Positions 1-8,608 of a DNA stretch of 64,000 bases are shown piece by piece. Source of the stretch: Aquabacterium sp. J223 (lineage in GTDB: Bacteria; Pseudomonadota; Gammaproteobacteria; Burkholderiales; Burkholderiaceae_C); NCBI RefSeq assembly GCF_024666615.1, contig NZ_CP088297.1, forward strand, positions 3,100,001 through 3,164,000. The letters run 5' to 3'. How positions within the stretch are numbered: the first letter of the stretch is position 1; the number at the start of each line of letters is the position of its first letter. The notes below the pieces were generated by a model. It saw only the letters and a program-made list of their open reading frames with translations. It was not told the origin of the DNA and did no database searches. The translations under genes were made by a program, and so were the position numbers.

Positions 1-1391
1 GCGCCGTCCAGCGCGAAGACGACGAGCGAGGCGCCGCCGCCCATGGCGGGGCCGCCGCAGGGGCCGGCGCCGCGCATCACCACCACGTGGCCGGGCTGGA
101 CCGTGCCGTCCTTGATGGCCTGCAGCGCCGGGTCGCGTTCGTCGAAGCAGATCGCGCGGCCTTCGAAGCGGCGGTCCTTGCGTTCGCCCAGGCCCGTCTT
201 GATGAGGCCGGTCTCCGGCGCCAGGCTGCCGCGCAGCACCATCACCGCCGGTTGCCTGGTGATCGGTTTGTCGAGCGGGCGGATGACCTCGGCGTCGCCC
301 ACCTCGAAGCCTTCGAGGTTCTGTGCCAGCGTCCGGCCGGTGACGGTCAGCGCCTGCGCGTCCAGCATCGGCAGCAGCTGCTTCAGCAGCGCCTGCGCGG
401 CACCGGCATCCTCGAATTCCTCCATGAAGCGATCGCCCACCGGCCGCAGGCTGGCCAGCACCGGCACCTGCGGCGACAGGGTCTCGAACAGGCGGTAGAC
501 GTCGGCACCCACCTCGCCTTCGGTGGCCACCGCCTGCAGGTGCTTGACCGAGTTCAGCGAGCCGCCCACCGACAGCACCGCGGTCACCGCATTGCGGAAG
601 GCGCCGGGGGTGAGGATGTCGCGCGGCTTCAGGTCGTCCCACACCATCTGCACGATGCGGCGGCCGGCCTCGGCGGCGTGGGCCAGCATCTTCTCGCTCA
701 TCGCCCGCACCGGGGCGCTGCCGGGCAGCGCCATGCCCAGCGCCTCGCAGGCGATGTGCAGGCTGTTGGCGGTGCCCAGGCCGGTGCACACGCCGGGCGA
801 GCGGATGGCCTGGCGGCTCATGCCGATCAGGTCCTCGCGGTCGAGCTTGCCGGTCAGCACGTGCATGGAGCCGAGGAAAACGTCCTCCACGTCGACGTGC
901 TGGCCCTTGTACTCGCCGCTGGCCTGGTAGCCGCACGGCACCATGATCGTCGGGATGTTGAGCCGCGCCGCGGCCATCAGCTGGCCGGGGATGGTCTTGT
1001 CGCAGGACGTGAGGCAGACCATGCCGTCGAGCAGCGCGCCTTCGACCGGCGCCTCGATGTCGTTGGTGATGAGGTCGCGCACCGACAGCATGTAGGCGCC
1101 GCGGGCGCCGGCGCCGGTGATGAAGTCGCTGGGCGCGGTGGTGCGGATCTCGAAGGGCACGCCGCCCGCGTCGCGGATCGCCTGCTTGACGACGGGCACG
1201 ATGCGGTCGAGGTGGCTGAAGCAGGCGGCCAGGTCGGAGCTGGAGTTGACGACGGCGATCTTCGGCTTCTCGCAGTCCTCCTCCGGGATGCCGAGCGCCT
1301 GCCAGTGGGCGTTGCGGCCGGCCCAGAGGTAGGAGCCGCGGGGGAAGTTGCTCCTGAGCTTGCGCTTGGGCTGGTTGCCTTGGCCGCTCAT
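1..1391 (-). CDS. IlvD/Edd-family dehydratase, 3' end outside window
   Basis: Dehydratase of the dihydroxy-acid/phosphogluconate/sugar-acid family, which removes water from a 2,3-dihydroxy acid to give a 2-keto acid using an Fe-S cluster. About 463 residues are visible; the C-terminus lies beyond base 1. The family signature CDKxxPG is present with its Cys near residue 130, together with a GTANS motif and a GGSLNSVKHL segment where IlvD usually has GGSTNAVLHL. ATG at 1391 overlaps the upstream FAD gene's stop (ATGA), so the two are translationally coupled. The catabolic context (dioxygenase, GST, FAD oxidoreductase) argues for a sugar-acid or similar substrate rather than branched-chain amino-acid synthesis. 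The substrate is inference. Confidence 0.88.
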   Translation of the reverse strand, partial: MSGQGNQPKRKLRSNFPRGSYLWAGRNAHWQALGIPEEDCEKPKIAVVNSSSDLAACFSHLDRIVPVVKQAIRDAGGVPFEIRTTAPSDFITGAGARGAYMLSVRDLITNDIEAPVEGALLDGMVCLTSCDKTIPGQLMAAARLNIPTIMVPCGYQASGEYKGQHVDVEDVFLGSMHVLTGKLDREDLIGMSRQAIRSPGVCTGLGTANSLHIACEALGMALPGSAPVRAMSEKMLAHAAEAGRRIVQMVWDDLKPRDILTPGAFRNAVTAVLSVGGSLNSVKHLQAVATEGEVGADVYRLFETLSPQVPVLASLRPVGDRFMEEFEDAGAAQALLKQLLPMLDAQALTVTGRTLAQNLEGFEVGDAEVIRPLDKPITRQPAVMVLRGSLAPETGLIKTGLGERKDRRFEGRAICFDERDPALQAIKDGTVQPGHVVVMRGAGPCGGPAMGGGASLVVFALDG

Positions 1392-2821
1392 GCCGCCTGC
1401 TCCTCGGCCACGGTGGCCGGGCGCAGGTAGGCGCCCTGCCCCAGCAAGGCCTTCTGCAGCGACGCGATGTCCACCGCGCGCGGCTCCACGCCCTGCGACA
1501 CCGCCAGCGCGGCGGCGGCCCCCGCGGCCTGGCCGGTCAGCCAGCACTGCGGGATTTCGCGCATGAAGCCGTGCGAGTTGCGGTCGCAGCTCACGTGGCG
1601 GCCGGCGGCCAGCAGGCCGTCGAGCGCTTCAGGCACCAGCGCGCCGTAGGGGATGGAGATGTTGGGGAACTTCGGGCTCACCGCCGGCGTGACGGCCACC
1701 TCGGTGGGCAGCGCGGTGCCCTCGGGCCAGCGGCTGCGCAGCACGCTGTCCACGCCCTTCAGCCGGCGGGCGTGGCGCACGCCCAGCTGCGGCGCGCTCA
1801 GCATCATGTAGGCGTTCTCGAAGCCGGGCGCGTGCTTGCGGAAGAAGTCCAGGTGCGCGCGCATGGCGTTGTGCGAGCGGACCTCGACCTCGGTCAGGTC
1901 GTCGACGTCCAGCGCCGAATAACCCGACTGCCGCGGCCCCATGAAGACGGCGATGTCGTCGCGCCAGCTGACGTAGGGCTTCTCGAACAGCCCGCATTCC
2001 TCGCGGCCCTGCGCCATGAACTGGGAGAACTGCTCCGGCTGGCCCTGGCGGAAGGCGATCCAGCGCTTCATGTCGATGCCGGCGAACAGCCACGAGGTGT
2101 TCATGCAGTGGTGCGCATCGCCCTCCTCGATGTCGTTGTCGAACGCCGCCCCGGCGCGGGCGAAGATGTCGCCGTCGCCGGTGCAGTCGACCACCACCTG
2201 GGCGCGGATGGCCATGCGGCCTTCCTTGCTCTCGAAGGCGATGCCGCGCACCGCGCCGTCTTCGACGATCGGCTGGCTGGCCCAGGAGTGGTAGATCAGC
2301 TTGACCTTGCGCTCCAGCACGATGTCCTGGCTGAGCAGCTTCAGCCGCTCGGGGTCGATGGTGGGCGACCAGCACACGGTGCCATGCCAGGCGGCGGTGC
2401 GCATCGACCAGTGCGCGGCCTGCGCGGGGTCGCGGCTGCCCCACTGCTCGCGCGGGGGGCCGGCCACCGCGTCCTTGGGCAGGCGGTCGAACAGCTCCTC
2501 GGCGAAGCCGCGGATGACCAGCTTGCCCTCCCAGTCGGACATGCGGTCGATCCAGATCACCAGCCCGCCGGTGGACAGGCCGCCCAGGTGGTTGTAGCGC
2601 TCCAGCAGCGCCACGTCGGCGCCGGCCTTGGCGGCCGCGGCGGCGGCGGCCGTGCCGGCCGGCCCGCCGCCCACCACCAGCACGTCGCAGCGGTGGTAGA
2701 CGGGGATGTCGCGCGCCGGCTCGGTCCAGCGGCCCAGGTCGGGGCGCGCCGTGCGGGCGCCGTCGCGCTCGAAGACGTTGGCGGTGAGGATGCGCTCGTC
2801 GGTGCGCTCGATGATTTTCAT
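1388..2821 (-). CDS. FAD-dependent oxidoreductase
   Basis: Flavoprotein of 477 residues. A Rossmann dinucleotide-binding motif VVGGGPAG lies near residues 49-56, followed by an acidic LLERYNHLGG segment that fits the adenosine-ribose end of FAD, and a later VVDCTGDGD segment typical of the FAD_oxidored family often annotated from Fe-S/FAD proteins. No signal peptide is visible, so it should be cytoplasmic. It is third in a four-gene minus-strand operon, 33 bp after the GST gene, and its stop overlaps the dehydratase start. The electron donor and acceptor cannot be read from the sequence; a role in oxidising or reducing a catabolic intermediate is inferred. Confidence 0.85.
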   Translation of the reverse strand: MKIIERTDERILTANVFERDGARTARPDLGRWTEPARDIPVYHRCDVLVVGGGPAGTAAAAAAAKAGADVALLERYNHLGGLSTGGLVIWIDRMSDWEGKLVIRGFAEELFDRLPKDAVAGPPREQWGSRDPAQAAHWSMRTAAWHGTVCWSPTIDPERLKLLSQDIVLERKVKLIYHSWASQPIVEDGAVRGIAFESKEGRMAIRAQVVVDCTGDGDIFARAGAAFDNDIEEGDAHHCMNTSWLFAGIDMKRWIAFRQGQPEQFSQFMAQGREECGLFEKPYVSWRDDIAVFMGPRQSGYSALDVDDLTEVEVRSHNAMRAHLDFFRKHAPGFENAYMMLSAPQLGVRHARRLKGVDSVLRSRWPEGTALPTEVAVTPAVSPKFPNISIPYGALVPEALDGLLAAGRHVSCDRNSHGFMREIPQCWLTGQAAGAAAALAVSQGVEPRAVDIASLQKALLGQGAYLRPATVAEEQAA

Positions 2822-2854
2822 GGACAGCCTCTGGAGTGGATGGTGTGGGGGTCG

Positions 2855-3484
2855 TCAGCGCAGCGGCTCGAAGGCCGGCAGCGCCAGGCAGGCGGCCTGC
2901 ACGCGCTGCAGCGCCGGAAAAGGGTCGAGCCCGACGCCGAAGCGGCGGGCGTTGAACAGGGCGGGCGCGACGAAGAAGTCGGCCAGGGTGGGTGCGTCGC
3001 CGACGCTGAAGGCGCCGCCGTGGCGGGCCGCCGCGGCCTCCACCGCGGCCAGCCCCTGCAGGGTGAAGTCGCGCACCCAGGCGGTCGCCGCGTCGTCGCC
3101 GGCGGCCTGGGCCACCGCCCGGCGCACGCGCATGTTCGTGACCGGGTGCAGGTCCGCCGCCACCAGCGCGCACAGCGACCGCACGCGCGCTGCGGCCAGC
3201 GACTCGGCGGGCAGCAGCGGCGGCTGCGGGTGCAGGGCCTCCAGGTACTCCAGGATGGCCAGCGACTGGGTCAGCGCCTGGCCGTCGGGCAGTTCCAGCA
3301 CGGGCACGGCGGCGGCCGGGTTCAACGCCAGGAAGTGCGCGCTGCGGTGCTCGCCCTCGCCCAGGCGCACCGGCACCAGCGTCACCGCCAGCGCCTTGTG
3401 GCGCAGGTAGCAGAGCACCCGCAGCGAGGAGGAAGACCGCGGGTCGGCGTGGAGGCGCAGCGCGCCGGTCGGTTGGTTCGCCAA
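2855..3484 (-). CDS. Glutathione S-transferase, zeta/maleylacetoacetate-isomerase-like
   Basis: Glutathione transferase of 209 residues with the N-terminal thioredoxin-like fold and an SSSSLRV motif near residues 17-23, which matches the SSxSxRV active-site signature of zeta-class GSTs and maleylacetoacetate isomerases. An NPAAAVPVLEL segment supplies the cis-Pro loop, and the helical C-terminal domain follows. The apparent start is TTG, four bases after the dioxygenase stop; no better ATG exists nearby. Zeta enzymes use glutathione to isomerise cis double bonds in ring-cleavage products or to process alpha-halo acids. Which reaction applies here is not determined. Confidence 0.82.
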   Translation of the reverse strand: MANQPTGALRLHADPRSSSSLRVLCYLRHKALAVTLVPVRLGEGEHRSAHFLALNPAAAVPVLELPDGQALTQSLAILEYLEALHPQPPLLPAESLAAARVRSLCALVAADLHPVTNMRVRRAVAQAAGDDAATAWVRDFTLQGLAAVEAAAARHGGAFSVGDAPTLADFFVAPALFNARRFGVGLDPFPALQRVQAACLALPAFEPLR

Positions 3485-3488
3485 GCGG

Positions 3489-4379
3489 TCAGGCCGCGGC
3501 CGCCGTCTCGACGAGCGGCAGGTCGCCGATCACCGTCGTGCGGCGCAGGTCGCGGCGCTCCTTCATGTCGTCGTAGGGGGTGGCGCGGTGCATGGTGCAG
3601 CGGTTGTCCCAGATCAGCAGGTCGCCGGCCTGCCAGGCATGGGCGTGCACGTACTTGGGCTGGGTGGCGTGCTCGGTCAGTTCCTTCAGCAGCGCGCGGC
3701 CTTCGTCCAGCGGCATGCCGACGACGTGCGAGGCGTGCGACGCCAGGTACAGCGACCGGCGGCCCGAGCGCGGGTGCACCTGCACCAGGTGCTGCAGCGT
3801 GGGCCTGCGGCGCTTCAGTTCGTCCTCGGTGAACCGGTAGCCGATGAGGCTGCGCGAATGGAAGGTCGAGTGCTCGACCACCAGGCCCTGCAGCCGGCGC
3901 TTCATCAACTCGGGCAGGTCGTCGTAGGCGGCGCGCATGTCGGCGAACTCGGTGTCCGAGCCGAAGCTGGGCACCACCCGCGCCGACAGCAGCGAGTAGC
4001 CGGCACCGCCGGGCTGGAAGGAGCTGTCGGTGTGCCACATCAGGTTGGCCGCGCGGTACAGGCGGCGGGCGTCGCTGTCCTGCAGGATGCGGTCCTGCTC
4101 GTCGAGGTTCGACACGTCGAACAGCTCGGGGAACTTCATGCGCACCGTCTCGCCGGTCTTGCGGCCGAAGTGCGGCGACTGCTCCAGGTTGCCGAACAGG
4201 CGGCTGAAGGCGATCTGCTGCTCGTCGCCGATCGACTGGCCGCGGAAGAAGGAGACGCCGAAGCGGTCCATCGCCTCCATCACGGCCTGCGCCAGCTGCG
4301 GCGAGGCGTCGGTGCGCAGGTCCACGCCGGTGAACTCGCAGACGAAGGACGGGGTGACGGGCTGGACGTGCAGGGGCAT
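3489..4379 (-). CDS. TauD/TfdA-family 2-oxoglutarate-dependent dioxygenase
   Basis: Fe(II)/2-oxoglutarate dioxygenase of 296 residues. The metal facial triad is visible as H116-T-D118 and a distal H264 in TMHRATPY; Arg residues near 277-280 suit 2-oxoglutarate binding. I chose ATG at 4379 because AAAGGAAG sits just upstream; an in-frame start at 4433 adds 18 residues unlike the family. Relatives hydroxylate taurine, 2,4-D or other acids, releasing CO2 and succinate. It is the first gene of the minus-strand operon, so its hydroxylation probably opens the pathway. The substrate is unknown. Confidence 0.88.
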   Translation of the reverse strand: MPLHVQPVTPSFVCEFTGVDLRTDASPQLAQAVMEAMDRFGVSFFRGQSIGDEQQIAFSRLFGNLEQSPHFGRKTGETVRMKFPELFDVSNLDEQDRILQDSDARRLYRAANLMWHTDSSFQPGGAGYSLLSARVVPSFGSDTEFADMRAAYDDLPELMKRRLQGLVVEHSTFHSRSLIGYRFTEDELKRRRPTLQHLVQVHPRSGRRSLYLASHASHVVGMPLDEGRALLKELTEHATQPKYVHAHAWQAGDLLIWDNRCTMHRATPYDDMKERRDLRRTTVIGDLPLVETAAAA

Positions 4380-4607
4380 CGGGCTTCCTTTTCGACGGTG
4401 CGAAGCATGCGCGACGGCCGCCGCCGGCGCCACTGACCTTGTGGCCGCCGCACCGGCGTTTTGCTTATGGCCGGGCCTGGCGATATGTCACGGCGACGGC
4501 GCCGGCAAGCGGTTTCCGACATTCCCGGGTTCAGCACACCAGAAGTTGGCCGATAGAGCTCCGGACAACGACGCAACCTCCACATCCCGCGCACCTGCCC
4601 ACCTGCC

Positions 4608-4994
4608 ATGACCCTGCCCACCGCCTTCACCGCCCCGGCCCTGGAACTGCAACTGGCCGCGCTGTCCGACCCCGCGCTCGACGACCTGCCCTTCGGCGCC
4701 ATCGGCTTCGACGACGACGGCGTGGTGCGGCGCTACAACCGCTTCGAATCCGAGGCCGCCGGGCTGTCGATCTCGCGCGTGGTGGGGCATGCGCTCTTCA
4801 CCGTCGTGGCGCCGTGCATGAACAACTTCATGGTGTCGCAGCGTTTCGAGGACGCCCAGGCCGAGGGCCAGCCGCTGGACGAGACGCTGGACTACGTGCT
4901 GACGCTGCGCATGCGGCCGGTGAAGGTGAAGCTGCGGCTGCTGGCGCGCCCCGGCGCGGCGCTGCGCTGGGTGCTGGTCGGCCGCCATGGCTGA
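4608..4994 (+). CDS. pyp: Photoactive yellow protein homologue
   Basis: Small PAS-fold blue-light receptor of 128 residues, the length of classical PYP. Aligned by eye with Halorhodospira PYP, the chromophore Cys69 corresponds to Cys70 (VAPC), Tyr42 to Tyr43 and Glu46 to Glu47 (RYNRFE), so the p-coumaroyl thioester site and its hydrogen-bond partners are intact. Thr50 and Arg52 are replaced by Ala51 and Leu53, which would be expected to tune the photocycle. The gene overlaps the next PAS-GGDEF gene by 8 bp, suggesting that light controls c-di-GMP turnover. No tyrosine ammonia lyase or coumarate-CoA ligase is in this window, so chromophore supply must come from elsewhere. Confidence 0.85.
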   Translation: MTLPTAFTAPALELQLAALSDPALDDLPFGAIGFDDDGVVRRYNRFESEAAGLSISRVVGHALFTVVAPCMNNFMVSQRFEDAQAEGQPLDETLDYVLTLRMRPVKVKLRLLARPGAALRWVLVGRHG

Positions 4995-6307
4995 GCCCCG
5001 GCCGCAGGTGGACGTGCAGGAGTACGAGGCCCTCGTCCAGTTCCTCTACAGCGCGCCGATCGGCCTGGCCCAGGCGCGCATCGACGGCGAGATCCTGCTC
5101 GTCAACCCGCTGTGCTGCCAGCTGCTGATGCCGCTGGTGTCCGACGGCGCGCTGCAGAACCTGTACGACGCCTTCGCGGCGGTGGCGCCCGACCTGCGCC
5201 ACCGGGTGCAGGCCTTCCCGCGGCGGCACGGCCTGGTCTGCCAGGACCTGCAGCTGCCGGTGCACATGGGCCCGCCCGAGCGGCGCGACGGCCGGGTGCT
5301 GTCGCTGACGGTGCTCAAGCTCGACGATTCGCGGCTGATGGCGGTGCTGTCCGACGTCACCCAGAGCGTGCTGCGCGAGCGCGAGCTGCGCGACAGCCAG
5401 GCCTGGACGCAGGCCATCGCCGGCAGCCTGACCGAACACGCGCTGCTGAAGCTCGACCCGGACGGCCGGGTGCGGGCGTGGAACGCCGGCATCGGCCGGC
5501 TCACCGGCCACGACGACGCGCTGGTCGGGCAGTCCTACGCCTGCCTGCACGAACCCGACAGCCTGCCGGCGCGGCTGGCCCAGGACCGGCTCGACGACGC
5601 GCTGGCCTGCGGCTGGAGCCTGGACGAGGGCTGGCTGGTGCGCGCCGACGGCTCGCGGTTCTGGGGCAGCTGCCTGCTGGTGCCGCTGCCGCCCGACGCC
5701 GAGGGCGACCCCGACCGTCCGCGCGGCTTCAGCCTGGTGCTGCGCGACATCGGCGAGCGCAGCGAGCTGACGCGCGAGCTGCTCGACTCGGTGGTGCGCG
5801 ACCACCTCACCGGGCTGGCGAACCGTCGCGCCTTCTTCGATGCCGCGCAGCGCAGAACTGGCCCGCTGGGCCCGCGCACCGCGGCCGCTGTCGCTGGTGA
5901 TGATCGACGTCGACCACTTCAAGCGCATCAACGACCGCCACGGCCACGCCGGCGGCGACGGCGTGCTGCGCCACCTGGCGGCCGGGCTGACCGCCTCCTC
6001 GCGCGCACTGGACATCATCGCCCGCCTCGGCGGCGAGGAATTCGCACTGCTGCTGCCCGGCGTCGACGCCAACGGCGCGCTGGAGATGGCGCAGCGCCTG
6101 TGCCGGGTGCTCGCCGGCCAGGCGGTGCACGTGGGCGAGCACCGCATCACCTGCACGGTGAGCGCCGGCGTCGCCACGATGGCGGACGACGTGGACGGCG
6201 TGCACGGCCTGCTGGCGCGCGCCGACGCCGCGCTCTACACCGCCAAGTGCCGTGGCCGCAACCGCGCCGTGGGCTGGCAACCGGAACCGGCCGCCACGCT
6301 GAGGTGA
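4987..6307 (+). CDS. PAS-PAS-GGDEF diguanylate cyclase (one frameshift)
   Basis: Predicted c-di-GMP synthase. Two PAS-like segments cover roughly residues 10-130 and 135-265, followed by a GGDEF domain whose active loop reads GGEEF, with upstream DVDHFKRIND for metal and GTP binding. The reading frame breaks near 5851-5854: residues up to DAAQR are in one frame, and ELARWAR onward continues one base later, so the sequence has one extra base. Translation start overlaps the PYP gene. The N-terminal PAS (YEALVQFLYSAPIG) closely resembles that of the next gene, indicating tandem duplication. No transmembrane segment is seen, so it is probably a soluble effector that could be read by PYP. Confidence 0.85.
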
Positions 6308-6312
6308 TCGAC

Positions 6313-8080
6313 ATGGACATGAGCGCCCCGCCGGGCTCGCTGCTGGCGCCGCCGACCGCCTACGAGGCCCTGCTGCAATTCCTCTACCAGACGCCGGTGG
6401 GCCTGGTGCAGACCGACAACGACGGCCAGGTCACCCTCATCAACCCGATGGCGGCGCAGCTGCTGATGCCGCTGGCCGCAGGGGGGCGACCTGGGCAACC
6501 TGTTCGACCTGCTGGCCGCGCACGCGCCCGACCTGCGCCAACGCGCACGCGACCAGCGCACCCCCGGCGACGAACTGGCCGACGGGCTGCGGGTGGCGGT
6601 GCGCGGGCCGGCGGTGCGCGGCGGGCTGCAGGTGCTGGGCCTGCGGCTGCTGCGGCTGGACGCGTCCACGCTGATGGCCAGCGTGAGCGACATCACCCTC
6701 GCCGAACAGCGCGAGGCGCAGCGCCTGAACGCCCGGCTGCGCACCGCCAGCCGCACCGATGCGCTGACCGGCCTGCCCAACCGCGTGGCCGGCCGCGAGC
6801 TGGTGGCCGAGGCCGTCGGCCGCCTGCGCGGCGGCACCCACAGCCTGGCGGTGCTGGTGATCAACGTCGACCGCTTCACCATGCTCAACACCCGGCTCGG
6901 CACCGCCGCCGGCGACGAGCTGCTGCGCCAGGTGGCGCACCGGCTCAGCGGGGCGCTGGTGCCCGAGTCGTGGGAAGCGGCGCAGGTGCCGGCCGCGCGC
7001 TTCGGCGGCGACGAGTTCGTCGCGCTGGTCGAGGCGCCCGGCCGCGGTGAGGACGCGCTGCGCGCCGCGGTGAACCTGGTCGACAGCCTCTGCCGGCCCT
7101 ACCTGGTGGACGGCCAGTTCTGCCATGTGACGGTGAGCGCCGGCCTGGTGCCCGCGGCGGCGCAGGCCGACCCCGACACGCTGGTCGAGGACGCGGGCCT
7201 GGCCATGCGCGAGGCCAAGCGCACCGGCGGCGGACGGCTGCAGCCGTTCGACCCGGCGTTGAGCCAGCGCGCCCGCCAGCGCGCGGCCACCGAAGCCGAC
7301 CTGCGCCGGGCGCTGGAGCACGGCGGCCTGCACGTGGCCTACCAGCCCATCGTGGCGCTGCACAGCGGCGCCGCCACCGGGGTCGAGGCGCTGGCGCGCT
7401 GGCGCCACCCGGAGCGCGGCGAGGTCTCGCCGGTGGAATTCATCCAGGTCGCCGAGGAGGCCGGCCTGATCGGCGCGCTGGGCGAGTTCGTGCTGCGCAG
7501 CGCCTGCCAGGCCTTCGCCGGCTGGCGCGCGCAGCCCGGAGGCGAGGCCCTGCAGGTGCTGTCGGTGAACCTGTCGCGGGCGCAGCTCAGCGGCGAGGCG
7601 CAGGCCGCGACCATCGCCGGACAGGTGCAGCGGGCGCTGGACGCCAGCGGCCTGCCGGCCGCCTGCCTGCAGCTGGAGGTGACCGAAAGCCTGGCCGCGC
7701 AGGACGCCTCGGTGCAGGCCTCGCTGAAGGCGCTGAAGGGCCTGGGCGTGAAGCTGGCGCTGGACGATTTCGGCACCGGCTACTCGTCGCTGTCGAGCCT
7801 GCAGCAGCTGCCGGTGGACGTGGTCAAGATCGACCGCTCGTTCGTCATGCAGGCGGAGTCCAGCCTGCACCACCGGGTGCTCATCGAAGCCACCGTCATG
7901 GTGGCCGGCAGCCTGGGCATGCACACGGTCGCCGAAGGCATCGAGACCCCCGGCCAGGCCGCCCTGCTGGCCGCCACCGGCTGCGGCAAGGGCCAGGGCT
8001 ACCTCTACGCCCGCCCCATGCCGCCGGAGCAGGCGCGGGACTGGCTGCTGGCGCATCGACCCGCGGCGACCGCGCCATGA
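6313..8080 (+). CDS. PAS-GGDEF-EAL dual c-di-GMP protein (one frameshift)
   Basis: Bifunctional-type c-di-GMP protein: N-terminal PAS (about residues 12-120), GGDEF domain with an intact GGDEF loop, and C-terminal EAL phosphodiesterase domain. The EAL catalytic set is visible: EALARW, VNLS, LEVTES, DDFGTG, VKIDRSF and AEGIET, so hydrolysis of c-di-GMP is expected. The frame breaks at the G6 run 6481-6486; deleting one G joins LAAGG to DLGNLFDLL. It starts 5 bp after the preceding stop and ends at a strong terminator. Opposing cyclase and phosphodiesterase genes in one operon would let a light signal move c-di-GMP in either direction. Confidence 0.88.
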
Positions 8081-8112
8081 AAAAAGCCAGGCCGAACGGC
8101 CTGGCTTTTTTC
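8080..8112 (+). terminator. Rho-independent terminator of the PYP operon
   Basis: A perfect 8-bp stem GCCAGGCC/GGCCTGGC with a GAAC loop is flanked by A6 on the left and T6 on the right, starting at the last base of the EAL gene. The symmetric A and T tracts would let it work in both directions, which fits the convergent tRNA-Ala that lay here before island insertion. Confidence 0.95.
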
Positions 8113-8119
8113 TTGTCGG

Positions 8120-8139
8120 TGGTGGAGACGAGGAGGATC
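8120..8139. repeat. attL: duplicated 3' end of tRNA-Ala
   Basis: These 20 bases (TGGTGGAGACG...) are identical to 42709-42728, the CCA end plus acceptor and T-arm part of tRNA-Ala. Identity stops immediately on both sides. The copy sits 7 bp beyond the PYP-operon terminator and marks the left junction of the island. Confidence 0.88.
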
Positions 8140-8187
8140 TCTTCGTCTCTCGCTTCTACCTAGAGGAAGAAGCTAGTCAACCGCATG

Positions 8188-8210
8188 TTGTGCATCAGTA
8201 TTGTGCACCA
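8188..8210. repeat. Left end repeat, putative integrase arm site
   Basis: A 23-nt sequence beginning TTGTGCATCAG and ending TGTGCACCA matches 42622-42644 at 21 of 23 positions in the same orientation. It contains two copies of TTGTGCA spaced 13 bp. Its position just inside attL, mirrored by the other copy just inside attR, suggests arm-type binding by the integrase or an excisionase. This is inference from position and symmetry. Confidence 0.55.
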
Positions 8211-8452
8211 CCGCCCTATGCAGCTGCTTCAAAATCTCTGCCCTTCTACGAGGCGCTGGCTGTGCCGCCTCCTCAGGCAAGCATAAGAGCCGCTCCGCGA
8301 GACGCGAGCGCCTCGCGCATCACGTTGACCGGCTAGGCTTCCCAGTGCATCGCCACGAAGCGGAACTTCACAGCGATTACTTAGCCAAGGAGGCCGCCTG
8401 TTCGCGTACCCACTTGGCAGCACGTTCTCGTGCACGTGCAGGTCACGACCGG

Positions 8453-8608
8453 CCTCCGCGATTAGCCGTGGACGACCACAGCCGCATCTCCTTCACGCGC
8501 GCGTACCCCGACGAAAGGCAAGCCAACGCGGCGGACTTCCTGCACGAAGCCATCCGCCGCTTCGCCGGCTTGCAGGCCTCCTGCCCGTGTTGTTCAACTT
8601 GCAATTAG
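8453..8608 (+). pseudogene. IS481-family transposase remnant
   Basis: A short reading frame contains LAVDDHSRISFTRAYPDER followed by FLHEAIRRFAGL, which matches the region around the first catalytic Asp of IS481-type DDE transposases. The frame ends in TAG at 8606-8608 without the remainder of the catalytic core, and no convincing N-terminal part precedes it. It is a decayed fragment at the left edge of the island. Bases 8140-8452 otherwise hold only the end repeat and no gene I can support. Confidence 0.6.

Noticed and set aside
1571-3832. A 753-codon open frame on the plus strand
   Set aside because: It is antisense to the FAD, GST and dioxygenase genes, is rich in Ala/Arg/Gly/His from GC-biased codons, and has no domain; the minus-strand products are clearly recognisable.
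5840-6307. Separate small GGDEF protein starting at 5840
   Set aside because: The preceding frame ends exactly where this one starts to match, and the joined sequence DAAQR-ELARW is normal for a GGDEF domain, so this is one frameshifted gene.
6481-6486. Phase-variable G tract
   Set aside because: A run of six is short for slippage-based contingency loci, and similar one-base errors appear in housekeeping genes such as edd, which argues for sequencing error.
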